Source: Paulinella micropora
Taxonomy: Eukaryota > Cercozoa > Imbricatea > Euglyphida > Paulinellidae
Length of the DNA: 64,000 nucleotides
Assembly: GCA_019918135.1 (NCBI GenBank)
Contig: WBZZ01005630.1
Coordinates: forward strand, 118,501-182,500
Direction: 5' to 3'
The notes beneath the pieces are model-generated. The model had not been told where the DNA came from. It was given only the letters and a program-made list of their open reading frames with translations, and ran no database searches. Positions 51,686-61,001 of this stretch are shown in pieces; within the stretch, counting starts at the first letter, position 1; every line of letters begins with the position of its first letter. The translations under genes and the position numbers were made by a program.

Positions 51686-52421
51686 CCTGGAGACGGTCTC
51701 TGCCACTGGCAACTCAGCCTAGGGTTCAGATCTAACTATCTCCTACAGTGACGATTTTGTGTCCGCCGTTAATCGCGCGCAGCGCAAGGGCTAAACAGGC
51801 AACCAACTCCTGACCATGGCTGATGAAGTCGGGGCGTGATGCAAAGGGTTGATGAAGTCGGGGTTGTAGAAAGGTAACTCACAACGAGCGTGAACTCCTG
51901 AAACTTCGACTTGCTCATGGCATCATCTCCTTAGGGCACGCGCTCCTGGGGAGTGTTCTAGTGTTGTCCCGTATAGTTCAAAAGGGCTCGGCTACCTTTC
52001 GGCTTGAACTGGGCACAGACACCAACCACAGCGAGACAGTGGTTGGTGTGCAGCTTGGCCGGTGCTGAAAGTTCTTGTCCGGGGGTAGTATAGGAGGCCA
52101 TGGCTTTTCAAGCTACGCCACGCCCATAGATTAAACATTAAACATATCTATCTATCTATCTATCTATCCATCTATCCATCTATCTATCCATCCATCTATC
52201 CATCTATCCATCTATCTATATATCTATAGGTGTATCCTAATGATACGTGGTCGAACTTAAGCTTTTTGATCTCCCGCATGCGGCGTTGGTTCCGTTCCGT
52301 AACAGACTCAAATGGTGCAACCATCATAAGGACGGTGCTGCCACTAAAGCGTATACCATTCCGGGTACGTGACGGCTCGGAACTACTCGACGAGGGCTGC
52401 TCGCCACTACTAGAGGATGCA
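51685..52421 (-). other. G2 segment between ORF1 and Gag, no confident gene
   Basis: Contains an ATG-led open stretch on - near 52100-51985 (MASYTTPG...), possible extra Gag N-terminus, and a second interrupted (TCTA/TCCA)n tract at 52145-52228. ORF1 can be followed in another frame to about 52240 before running into that tract. Confidence 0.4.
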
Positions 52422-53753
52422 CTAGTTGTCGCTCTGCTCCCAGACGGGTTGTCCTCCTCCGCTTCGATCGTCGGGGCAGCTGGCTAGAGCCGTTCCGGCT
52501 ACCTCTGGCGTGACCGCTGCGGACGCTGCGATTTCCGCGACCGCCGTCCCGGTCTCTCCATCTTCGTCGCTCCCACCAGCTGGCGGGAGCGATTGCCTAA
52601 CTGTGGAGAAAGTCACGATACGTGGAGGGGCAGAACAGGGGCTTGAGGACTGCCCGACTCGGGGGGATAGGGGGAGGCTGTCACCGTCGGCTGGCTCTGC
52701 CCCTCGCTCTGGAGAGAAAGAGAACAGAGGCCCTTTCGACTCTTCTTCCTCCTCGACTACCCTTCCGTATGGGGAGACAAAAAGCGCGCCGCTGTCTTCG
52801 TACCGGGAGTCCGGAGGGGAGGCGAATGATCCCGGGAGGCTTGGGCTCCGTTGGGAAAACCTCGGGGTCGGGGATGAACCATACCCAGATGCTAGTGGGG
52901 AAAATGCCCCGTCAGCAGCCGGTCTCGGTCGGGAAAACAGGGAACGCTGTGCCTCTGACCCGCCTATGGGGCCCAGACTACTTCCTGAAGGGCGAGAGGG
53001 TCGACCTGGGAAGGCTGTGATGGGGCCACCAAAGCGTTGGGAGCCAGTTGGGGGGAACCTTATCGGGGCGGGGGCCGCCATGGAGCGCGATGACGATGCT
53101 GCCGCCGTAGCCGGAGGCATTGTCGCTGCCATAGCTGTAGCCGTAGTCGTAGTCGTAGTAGTAGTCGTTGCTCCTGCCAGCGGGGGGCGAGTTGGGCCCA
53201 TGGTAGGAGCCGCCGTGGCCGCTGGTGCCGGAATCGTCACGTAGCGTGTGGAGCTGGGGACGTTGTCCGGGGACATAACCCAACCGACCTTTTTCGCAAG
53301 GTCGTTGTACCTACTTATAGCTAGGTCTCTCTCACCCCTATAAGCGGTCCACTTGTGGAAAGTGGATGGGTCCAACCAATAATCCACCATCTGCTCAAGG
53401 GGCTGCATGGGGAGAAAAGGCTCCTCCTCAAGATTGAGAAGGCAGTCCTTTACTGCTTTCGCTAAGAGGGGGCAGAGGTCCTTATTTAAAGTCATTAGTA
53501 CGACCTTAATGAAGTGGGCGCGGCTGATTCCGTCCGTCTGGGGCGAGAGCTTCTTGGCCGAGCCGTCCTTGAGGGCCTTTCTGTATGTGTCTATGAAGGG
53601 GACCTTGAGGTTGGTGCGCAGCGTACGAGAGATGTTGATGCATTCCTCTCGGTGGTAGACTTCCTGACTGACCAGGTCGTAATTGGGGCAAGGAAATGAG
53701 GCTGGAAGGCTCATTTCGTCACACCTGAACGTAGAAGACCCACGATGTAGCAA
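52422..53753 (-). CDS. G2 ORF1 (443 aa), Gag-like N-terminal protein, unknown
   Basis: The N-terminal ~165 residues are helical and conserved-looking (ECINISRTLRTNLKVPFIDT, LEEEPFLPMQPLEQMVDYWL). Then comes a Thr/Ala/Pro-rich linker with a poly-Thr run, and a Ser/Pro/Gly-rich disordered C-terminus with acidic patches. It is the first ORF after the 5' LTR, the position of Gag, but no capsid motif is certain. The first possible ATG is 53753; a second at 53714 follows the gag-style leader. Confidence 0.5.
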   Translation of the reverse strand: MLHRGSSTFRCDEMSLPASFPCPNYDLVSQEVYHREECINISRTLRTNLKVPFIDTYRKALKDGSAKKLSPQTDGISRAHFIKVVLMTLNKDLCPLLAKAVKDCLLNLEEEPFLPMQPLEQMVDYWLDPSTFHKWTAYRGERDLAISRYNDLAKKVGWVMSPDNVPSSTRYVTIPAPAATAAPTMGPTRPPLAGATTTTTTTTTATAMAATMPPATAAASSSRSMAAPAPIRFPPTGSQRFGGPITAFPGRPSRPSGSSLGPIGGSEAQRSLFSRPRPAADGAFSPLASGYGSSPTPRFSQRSPSLPGSFASPPDSRYEDSGALFVSPYGRVVEEEEESKGPLFSFSPERGAEPADGDSLPLSPRVGQSSSPCSAPPRIVTFSTVRQSLPPAGGSDEDGETGTAVAEIAASAAVTPEVAGTALASCPDDRSGGGQPVWEQSDN

Positions 53754-54099
53754 ACAGGTCTGGAATTTGCAAAGGAGACCTTTAGGGTTGGTTGCTACTC
53801 GATGGGGCTTGCTTGAGGGACTGTCCTATGTATGCAAGGGACTTGAACAGACTTTAACAGACTTGAACAAGACTTGAATACATGGTACGAGTCGCCTCTC
53901 TGCGTGTGGTGAACATGAACAACGATCACCATGACCGGCCACTCAAAGACAGGTGAACTAGCTGTCCTGTGTGGGTGTAATGGCAGACCTTGAGCTTGCT
54001 CGCTGTTGGTGTTTCCAGAAGCAGGTAGGTGTTCCCCAATTCGAGCTGTCGACAGCACACACAAATGTGACTCTTCCGAAAAAACAGGGAAATTCGAAT
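53754..54099 (-). other. G2 5' untranslated leader
   Basis: 346 bp between the 5' LTR and ORF1, with three GACTTGAA(C/T) repeats near 53840-53878. No clear tRNA-complementary primer site was identified. The bases after the LTR on - read ATTCGAATTTCCCTG. Confidence 0.45.
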
Positions 54100-54760
54100 T
54101 GTAAGTCTTGACTACCCTCCTGTGAGGAAATTACCAACCGGCATTCAAATGAATACACACACGGCTGTCATTTGATCTTCCGAGAACAGGGAAGGTACCA
54201 AAAGCCTGACGCTGGGATGGTCAATTCCAGTTTATTTAGTACACTTGCTTGACAGACTACTTGTCCCTTGCGAAACAATGCAAATTCTGAGAACTAACGA
54301 ATAGTTATTCAAGTGCTACGCGTGTTGTGTTGCAGTTGGAGTTGTTCAAGTTGGTCTGAGAAAAATAAAGGAAAATGTTAAGTATTGCCACTTTAACTAA
54401 CCTATCTGACTTGTTTTACCATTTTACTTGGGGTGTTGACTGGAAACCGGAAAACACTGTCCAAGGAAATAAAGTATGACTGGAGACCGGAAAAAGCGGT
54501 CAAATGAATAAAAGTTTCAAATATGGGGAAAAAAGTCAACAGTCAAGCTTTTTCTAAAAAGCTAGCTCTTATATGGAAATAAATTGATATGTTAACGGCA
54601 GTTGAAAACGTAACAACATCAAGTTATTACAGTTGATAAATAAACGGAAAAATGAAGTAACGGAACTAAAAATAGAAGTGTAAACTTGAAGTAAAAACTT
54701 GAAGAAAGTTTAGCACAATGTGATATTAATGTTTCGGTTAGGTACGGTAGTCATTCCGAT
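54100..54760 (-). repeat. G2 5' LTR
   Basis: 661 bp, collinear with 30737-31444. It is somewhat shorter through several small deletions (e.g. within ACACACCGTGACCGTGACTG). The right edge abuts ACATT. Confidence 0.88.
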
Positions 54761-54765
54761 ACATT

Positions 54766-54914
54766 CAAGTGAAACCAAATTTCTCTAGTTTTTCTCAATT
54801 TTTTCTCATAAAGCGCATTATCTTTCAGTTCATGTAGTTCATAAGTCGTGACAAGACAACAATGACAACATTGTCAGGCCCGGCCCATATGGCGGAACCA
54901 GGTGACTACAGCTT
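54766..54914. other. Short flank between G2 and the E1-family solo LTR
   Basis: No gene seen. Confidence 0.5.
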
Positions 54915-54997
54915 TGCAACGTCGGCAAGATGGAGGATGGGAGCCGGGAAGCTAAGTGACTCGGCTGCTTCAAGTGATCAAGGGAGCGGGGGAGCGC

Positions 54998-55302
54998 AAC
55001 GTAATCTATCTCTCAAACGCAGAGTTTAGGGAAGCTACCCCGCTAAGGGTATAGAATAACCGAAGAAAAGACTTTTAATAACTTTTGGGTCACACAAACT
55101 TATGATGTTATGACCTTTACAGAATGGTAATACTCATTTGATTCTAGCCAGACTATGATTCGCGAATACTCTAGAAAGTGTCCTTGTCAGTAATAAAGGT
55201 ATTAATAACTGTCCGGCCTATGAACCTGCCTATGACTAAGACTATCCAAATTACAGGTAAATTGTCTAGGTGGAGCAACGGGTATTAGTAGTACATTACA
55301 AC
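54998..55302 (-). repeat. C2 3' LTR
   Basis: About 305 bp, collinear with 62267-62598 (CAACGTAATCTATC...TACATTACAAC), with small deletions relative to it. The polypurine tract CTAAGGGGGAGC (on -, 55303-55314) follows. Confidence 0.85.
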
Positions 55303-55314
55303 GCTCCCCCTTAG
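55303..55314 (-). promoter_or_regulatory. C2 polypurine tract
   Basis: CTAAGGGGGAGC on - adjoining the 3' LTR, the same motif as in C1. Confidence 0.75.
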
Positions 55315-55766
55315 TCGCAAGTCATAGGCTATATTAGGGGCCTGTGTGTAATAAAAAAAAAATAGTGGTGAGGATCAGTTATGGGTAATCCGAAGGTCAT
55401 CAACTCCCAATTACATCATATCCTCTATGTATGTATATATGTAGTCATGCAGTAACATGTAGTATGTAAGTCACACTGTGTTCAAAAATTTGCAAGCGCT
55501 TCCCGTAGAGGGTAGCAAAATCGAAAAGTTTTAGATTTCCTATTCTAGGACAGAAAGGAGGATAGAAAGCATTTAAATTGCTAAGTCACGTTGGGGCAAG
55601 ATAGCCTCGCCGCCGGCCTCGCGCGGCAGTCGGTAATTCAACCTTGGCTTGACGCCGGGCTCTCAGTTACACCGACCCCTGCGCAAAACAAAGCTGCTGC
55701 AGCAAGCACCAAACTGCACAAAACACTCAAAGCAAACATAGGTGAGTGGACATGCAAATCCCGAAA
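55315..55766 (-). other. C2 3' untranslated region
   Basis: About 450 bp with no supported gene. The + strand ORF 55591-56211 overlaps the RT gene antisense and is treated as a shadow. Confidence 0.5.
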
Positions 55767-57476
55767 TTACTCGATCTTTACCGTAAATTTGTTAAGTAAA
55801 TACTCGAATTGTTCTTTCGGTAAATATTTTGTCATTACATCACCTATCTGCTTCTTAGTACCTACTTTTACAAACTTTATCTCACCGTCTCTCTGTAGGT
55901 GGTGCATAAAGTGTAATTCTAAAGGTAAGTGTTTAGTTCTATTACCTGACATACCCCTCTCTGCCGCTAACACTGTTTTAGAGTTATCCTCGAATAATTC
56001 TATCGGGCTCTTTTGGGCTATGTTTAGTTCTTGTGTAATGTGTTTTAGTGCAAGTCCTTCCCTAATGCACTTAGTTGCTGCAAATATTTCAGCATCATTG
56101 GAACTCAGGGCGATGCGACTCTGTCGCTTTGATAACCATGCAACTGGATCGCTGCCCCATAGGATCACGAATCCAGTGCGGGACTTTCCTGTTTTTTTAC
56201 AAACTTTGTGAGCCGCGTCGGGCCACATGGAAAGTTTTGGATAGGTTTGCCCTTCCTGCTCTGACTTAGGCTCAAGGTAAGCTAAACCTCGATAAGAGTT
56301 AACTAAATAACGAAAGATTCTGCCTAACATCGCATAAGTTATTCCCTTATCGATAGTTTGTATGACACTTGCCGAATTTAGTGCTTGTTCTATATCGGGC
56401 CTTGTCATCTTCGCGAGAAATAGCAAACGACCAACTAGACTAGGAATTGAAAATTTTCGCAAGCTGGCTGATTCCGACATCGGTTCCGTGAAATGTTCTT
56501 GCGCTGGAGTACTGACGGGTTTAGCACAATCGTAACCTACCTCTTTTAGTATCTGCTGCTGATATTTTCGCTGATGCAAAATTATTTTCCCGTTCGATTG
56601 CTCTATCCCTATTCCTTTGAATTCACGGGCTATACCGAGTCTTTTGAGCGGGAAATGTTTTTCTAATGCGGACGCAAAACGCTCATATGCTTGTTTGTTT
56701 GGTGCTGTGAACAACAAATCATCTACATGAAATATCCCTACTATCGCTTCTCTCAAAGCTTTATCATTTTCTACAAACATACATAAGTCTGAATCTAGCA
56801 ACCTAAAACCTAGCTCCTCTAACTTGGGTGCTAATATCTCACACCATCTTTTTCCTGCCTGAGGTGCGCCATATAAGGCACCATCTATACGCCATATCAT
56901 CCCCTCATGCCCTTCTCTGTCTACACTCTCTGGCGCATATGCATAAACAGGGTCATTCATACGCGCATTCAGGTATGCATTTTTAAAATCTATGCCGTAT
57001 AGTTTGTGTTTGTGCCAGGCAGCTAGTTTGGCGAGAAATAAAAGTGAATGGTGCGCGGCGCAAGGAACAAAGAGCTGATCTGGGTTATAGCTGACACCGG
57101 GTTCTAACATATCTCCCCGTAAAGCTAAACGAGGCTTTATGAACTTTTTCCTGTTTTCATCTAACTTTACTTTGTGAACCCATGTCAATCTAACTATCTT
57201 ACTAACTCCTGCCTTGCTTGCCTCCTTATGGGGTACCCATGTGTATGTGTTAAAGGATTGAAGAGCTTTTAGCTCTGCTTTCACACCCTCTAAAACATCT
57301 TTAGCTGTCAAACCTGCCTCTATGACATCTTTGGGTACTCTGACGTCTACATACAAATAAAAATCACGAATCTCATCTGCCACCATACGGTCATCGCATA
57401 AAAACATATTAGCGGGACTTTGCAACGGGTATTCGGGATCCTTCACGGAGTATTTGAGGATTTCCGAATTCAACAT
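55767..57476 (-). CDS. C2 reverse transcriptase-RNase H (copia), intact
   Basis: 569 aa, complete. RT: IVRLTWVHKVKLDENRKK, RLALRGDMLEPGVSYNPDQ, LYGIDFKNAYLNARM, YGAPQAGKRWCEIL, active site FHVDDLLFTA, LKRLGIAREFKGIGIEQ. Connection: QQQILKEVGYD, PSLVGRLLFLAKMTRPDIE. RNase H: WPDAAHKVCKKTGKSRTGF, WLSKRQSRIALSSNDAEIFA, FEDNSKTVLAAERG, LELHFMHHLQRDGEIKFVKV and LTKPLP-like MTKYLPKEQF. It begins where the integrase ORF ends (6-bp overlap), and one base insertion separates them. By family it synthesises cDNA in cytoplasmic particles. It is the only uninterrupted copia RT-RNase H in the window. Confidence 0.92.
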   Translation of the reverse strand: MLNSEILKYSVKDPEYPLQSPANMFLCDDRMVADEIRDFYLYVDVRVPKDVIEAGLTAKDVLEGVKAELKALQSFNTYTWVPHKEASKAGVSKIVRLTWVHKVKLDENRKKFIKPRLALRGDMLEPGVSYNPDQLFVPCAAHHSLLFLAKLAAWHKHKLYGIDFKNAYLNARMNDPVYAYAPESVDREGHEGMIWRIDGALYGAPQAGKRWCEILAPKLEELGFRLLDSDLCMFVENDKALREAIVGIFHVDDLLFTAPNKQAYERFASALEKHFPLKRLGIAREFKGIGIEQSNGKIILHQRKYQQQILKEVGYDCAKPVSTPAQEHFTEPMSESASLRKFSIPSLVGRLLFLAKMTRPDIEQALNSASVIQTIDKGITYAMLGRIFRYLVNSYRGLAYLEPKSEQEGQTYPKLSMWPDAAHKVCKKTGKSRTGFVILWGSDPVAWLSKRQSRIALSSNDAEIFAATKCIREGLALKHITQELNIAQKSPIELFEDNSKTVLAAERGMSGNRTKHLPLELHFMHHLQRDGEIKFVKVGTKKQIGDVMTKYLPKEQFEYLLNKFTVKIE

Positions 57477-59083
57477 TCGTTCTTCTTCGTCCTCAAACTT
57501 AATATGTGGGTGGGCTGAGGTCTGTCTCTTACTACGAGTCTATCTCTGGGGTCACTCACTCTGCTGACTACCCCTACTCGTACTATGCTCTCCCATCCCT
57601 CACCGTACTTTTTCTTCGCCCATCCATCTCCCCATGCACGCGCTGGCACTCTTACTACCTTACCTATCAGCTCTTGAGCCTCTCTCTTTTCTCTCTTGGG
57701 CTCACTGCTAGGGGTAAATCTCTCTACTGCCTTGCGCTGCCTTTTACCGGGGATTATGTTACTCTCCGTTACTCTCTGACTCTGCTCCCACGTTAATCCC
57801 TTAGATGGTGGTGATTTCTCTTCGTATGCTCTTCTTTCATGTATTTTTAGTGGATCTGTTGGATCTTGTTTATTTTCATGTTCTTGTGGTTTGATCTTGT
57901 GTTCTGTGGGTGTTTGCTGTGGATAATGTGGCTCTGGACTTGTGTGTAGGCGTGTATGTTTATGATCCAGTGTATTCTTCTCCACATGCTCATTTTCATA
58001 TGGGTGCTCATTCTCATTCACATCGATATCAGCATTTTCTATCTCCCCCTCAGCTTCATCAATCTGTGTTGTTGGGTGGTCGTTGTTGACGTTGTGCGGT
58101 GACTTAGGTGGATGAGGTGGTGATTGGGGTGGTGATTGGGGTGGTGACGCTTGTGGAGATGTGTGTGGTTGCTCGCTCTCATTCTCATTCTCATTCTCCC
58201 CCTCAGAGTCATCATTATCCCACGACACGAGCTTAGGAGGATGAGCTTGTTTACCGATTTTATGAATATTAAATCTCACATCTCTCACTCCGGAAATTAT
58301 CTTCTTGCCATCCCATACGCGGTATAGTTCCCGAAATAAATCATATCCTACTAGCATCACCTTTTTCCCTCTGTACTCTCCCTTCCGCACTTTAGTCTTA
58401 GGTACATGTAACAAACCCATGCATCCTATTGGCTTTAAGTGAAAGAGTGTTGGTTTTCTACCTAATATCTGTTCATAAGGCGAGATTCCTTTGCGTTCCC
58501 CGTGAATTGCCGGTAGTATGTTGTGAATGGTTGTGGCTGCGTGTTCTAATTCTGCCCAGAATTGCGGCGGTAATTTAGCGTGATATCTCATTGCTCGTGC
58601 TGGCCCCGCCGTAATATCATTCACTTTTTCTGCAATAGGATTCCCGTCTTTATCGTTTGTCGCGGAGGTTTTCCAAATAAAGCGAATATTTTTCCACCAC
58701 TTAATGATTTCCTCCGGAATATGGAATTCTTGATCTGCGCAAATTTCCTTTACTTTGTTTCCTGTCTGTCTCTCATAAAAGGCTACAGCTTGTTTTAAGC
58801 AATCTACAAACTCATTCTTATGGGCTAAATAAAAGTCAAGAATGAACAGTGAGTAGTCGTCGGTGACCGAAAATTTAAACCGCTTACCACCTGTTGATCT
58901 AGTTGCCCACGGTCCTGATGTGTCTATATGTAGGATTATACCTGGCTTTTGGGCTCTTTCTATCTTATTAATTGCAACACGTGGCAAACGTTTAGACTTT
59001 CCTATCATGCAAGATTCGCAAAATTTCACATCATTCTCGTCACCTACTAACTTAATGTTCAAAATTTTTGCTAATAGGCGCAT
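57470..59083 (-). CDS. C2 integrase (copia) with long linker
   Basis: 537 aa. The H-x3-H of the zinc domain lies just upstream of the first ATG (FHYACGH, ~59120-59100), and FCESCMIGKSKRLP supplies the C-x2-C. The core has LHIDTSGPW (D), ICADQEFHIP (D) and NPIAEKVNDITA (E). YEQILGRKPTLFHLKPIGCM and MLVGYDLFRELYRVWDGKKI follow. An acidic Asn/Glu/Pro/His-rich linker (~58200-57850) and a basic segment lead into RT. The real protein start is upstream of 59083, in continuity with the protease. Confidence 0.88.
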   Translation of the reverse strand: MRLLAKILNIKLVGDENDVKFCESCMIGKSKRLPRVAINKIERAQKPGIILHIDTSGPWATRSTGGKRFKFSVTDDYSLFILDFYLAHKNEFVDCLKQAVAFYERQTGNKVKEICADQEFHIPEEIIKWWKNIRFIWKTSATNDKDGNPIAEKVNDITAGPARAMRYHAKLPPQFWAELEHAATTIHNILPAIHGERKGISPYEQILGRKPTLFHLKPIGCMGLLHVPKTKVRKGEYRGKKVMLVGYDLFRELYRVWDGKKIISGVRDVRFNIHKIGKQAHPPKLVSWDNDDSEGENENENESEQPHTSPQASPPQSPPQSPPHPPKSPHNVNNDHPTTQIDEAEGEIENADIDVNENEHPYENEHVEKNTLDHKHTRLHTSPEPHYPQQTPTEHKIKPQEHENKQDPTDPLKIHERRAYEEKSPPSKGLTWEQSQRVTESNIIPGKRQRKAVERFTPSSEPKREKREAQELIGKVVRVPARAWGDGWAKKKYGEGWESIVRVGVVSRVSDPRDRLVVRDRPQPTHILSLRTKKNEC

Positions 59084-59417
59084 CTTTGTTAACCCATAAT
59101 GCCCACAGGCATAGTGAAAAAGCTTGATTCCTATCTTTCTAGGTTTGTCTGACTTTCTGGGGTACGCTTCGTATAATATTATATCTATGTGTAATTCTTT
59201 CTCTCTCTTACTTACTTCATGCTTACTTATTTCCTTTTTGTTGTCATTTGTGGGGCCTCCCTCGCCGTCTACCCCCTTATTGCGAAAGGATCATACCTAT
59301 CGTTGACGTTCAGTGGTTCATCATATTCATCATCCCATCTTTTTATCATACTCTTAGTTAACCTCCCCCTCACTAGTATATCACTCTCGTTAATGTGGAT
59401 GGGGTGTTTGAGTATTA

Positions 59418-59984
59418 CTAGCTGTCCGTTTTGGTGGATGACTGATCTGTTGTGTTGTGGTCCATCTGTCCTGTAGAGACTATGCTAACTGGTAGGGTAG
59501 TGTCGAGTAACATCTTCTTTTCTACTGCTCTAGGCCTTCCTTTCCCATCTATCACTGTCAGCCTAGCTCTTCCTGACTTACTCAACTCCCTCTCTCCATT
59601 ACCTGTCAGTAGCTCTACAGGGTCTATCTCATCGACATCCATCAATCTGTCTTCTCTGCATGATATATCTGTGCTTGCTCCACTATCCTGTACTGTCATG
59701 TCTCTCTTTTTCATCACTCTTTTTCTCACATGTATCAACACATGCTCTGTCTCTGTTTCTGTCTCTGTTTTTGTTTCTGTTTCTGTCTTTAGTTCTCCCT
59801 CTCCTCTAACCTCACCTTCTCTCTCTTCTGTGAGTTGTGGTGTAGTGATGGGACTGTCTGACTGCTCTTTCCAAGTACACTCCTTCTATTGCTCTTACTA
59901 TGTCAGTCAAAAAGTCATCTCTTTCAAGCTCGCCACTCACAACACGCATCACTTCTCCATTCATTTCCCTCACGCACTCATTCA
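59418..59984 (-). pseudogene. C2 aspartic protease (copia)
   Basis: ORF 59741-59418 contains DMTVQDSGASTDISC (DSG), VELLTGNGERELSKSGRARL and MLLDTTLPVSIVSTGQMDH, matching C1. The C-terminal part (QLVILKHPIHINESDILV) continues in another frame below 59418. The N-terminal part (FLTDIVRAIEGVY) is readable upstream of 59741, where TC-rich slippage-prone sequence interrupts the frame. Confidence 0.75.
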
Positions 59985-61001
59985 TCAACGTTTAGCTATT
60001 TCATTTATATCTTTGAAGGTGATGACGGGGAGGTTGATGGGTTGTGTGTTTGTTGTTTGTGTTGGTGGGAGTGCTGTGATTGGTCTAGAACTAGAGATTT
60101 GGAGTTGTTGTGAGGTGGGACCTACTTGGTTACCAAACTTGTTGGCAGAAGTGGGCCCTAGTCGTCGCTCTCCCTCATCCACTCCACTCTCTTCGCTCCC
60201 TTCTTTGCCCTGGCCGGTCCGCTGACTAGAAAATGGATTATGTTTGCTAAACTTTTTCTCATGTGATGGTTGCGGAATATTTTGCGAGACTTGTGGACTT
60301 GTGGAAATTTTGGTGTCACGTAAAGTTTCAAATTCCCCGAAAACGAGTCTTTGCGAAATTTTACGAGACTTTTCCAATGCAGCTTTAAGACCTCGTTCGT
60401 CTGGGTAGTAAGGAGATTTGGGGGGACGCAATACGGGACTTACTGACAAATCCAACTCCGGATAATCTGGGTCTTGTGTGGCGTGATATCCGCAGTACCT
60501 CGCATAAGATAATCGTTTCGCGTGATTTTCGTAAGCTCCCTTTCCTTTTGATTTTTCAACGGAAACATTACACGGTTTTTTGCGTCTGTTTATTCCGGCA
60601 CAATTTGTGTCAGGCGTGACTCCGTAAGAACTCTCAAGCCTCAAAGGAGTTTCGTTAGGGTTAGGGGTGACTGGGGAACCTCGTGGTGTGACGCATACTA
60701 ATCGCACTTCCTTGCCTTCTCCCCGTAGTGAGGAGGGACCTCGTAGGGTGGCCGATACTAACCGCACTTCCCGTCCTTCTCCACTCTCACTACGTCTATT
60801 CCCTACCCTAGTCTTTGTTTCGTTCAAAAGGGCTTGGGGACAGGTAGATTCGGGGGAAGGTGAGCTTGGTTGCTCGTCATCTTTTTCTCTTTCCTCATCA
60901 TCATCGTTTTTATCATAAGTGTTCCCCATATGTATTAAAGCAACGTTTGTATCGGAGTCACTTTGTTCGTCTTCGTTTTTGTCGTTGTCGGTTGTTATCA
61001 A
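59985..61001 (-). CDS. C2 linker ORF between gag and protease
   Basis: 338 aa, acidic N-terminus, two near-repeats (GEGREVRLVSATLRGPS, GEGKEVRLVCVTPRGSP), then the CGYHATQDPDYPELDLSVSP / RPPKSPYYPDERGL block shared with C1. The end PVITFKDINEIAKR corresponds to C1 PIITFRDIAQLA. No known domain; part of the Gag-Pol precursor by position. Confidence 0.65.
   Translation of the reverse strand: MITTDNDKNEDEQSDSDTNVALIHMGNTYDKNDDDEEREKDDEQPSSPSPESTCPQALLNETKTRVGNRRSESGEGREVRLVSATLRGPSSLRGEGKEVRLVCVTPRGSPVTPNPNETPLRLESSYGVTPDTNCAGINRRKKPCNVSVEKSKGKGAYENHAKRLSYARYCGYHATQDPDYPELDLSVSPVLRPPKSPYYPDERGLKAALEKSRKISQRLVFGEFETLRDTKISTSPQVSQNIPQPSHEKKFSKHNPFSSQRTGQGKEGSEESGVDEGERRLGPTSANKFGNQVGPTSQQLQISSSRPITALPPTQTTNTQPINLPVITFKDINEIAKR

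Larger units (their letters stand above)
30737..54760 (-). mobile_element. G2: giant LTR retrotransposon (~16.5 kb without nested C1)
   Basis: Two collinear ~0.7-kb direct repeats (30737-31444 and 54100-54760) are flanked outside by the 5-bp target duplication ACATT (30732-30736 and 54761-54765). This marks a single insertion event. Orientation is - : from the right come the 5' LTR, ORF1 (53.75-52.4 kb), Gag with zinc knuckle and DTG protease (51.35-49.2 kb), and several ORFs without recognised homology (49.0-43.3 kb). RT-RNase H-integrase (43.2-39.4 kb), 3' UTR, polypurine tract and 3' LTR complete it. Copia element C1 (31820-39304, plus a duplicated AAAGG) sits in the 3' UTR. The RT-RNase H-integrase order is Ty3/gypsy. 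The size and the extra ORFs between protease and RT are unusual. Confidence 0.8.

Noticed and set aside
55591-56211. 206-aa + strand ORF with hydrophobic stretches
   Set aside because: Overlaps the intact C2 RT-RNase H antisense; no start context or domain.
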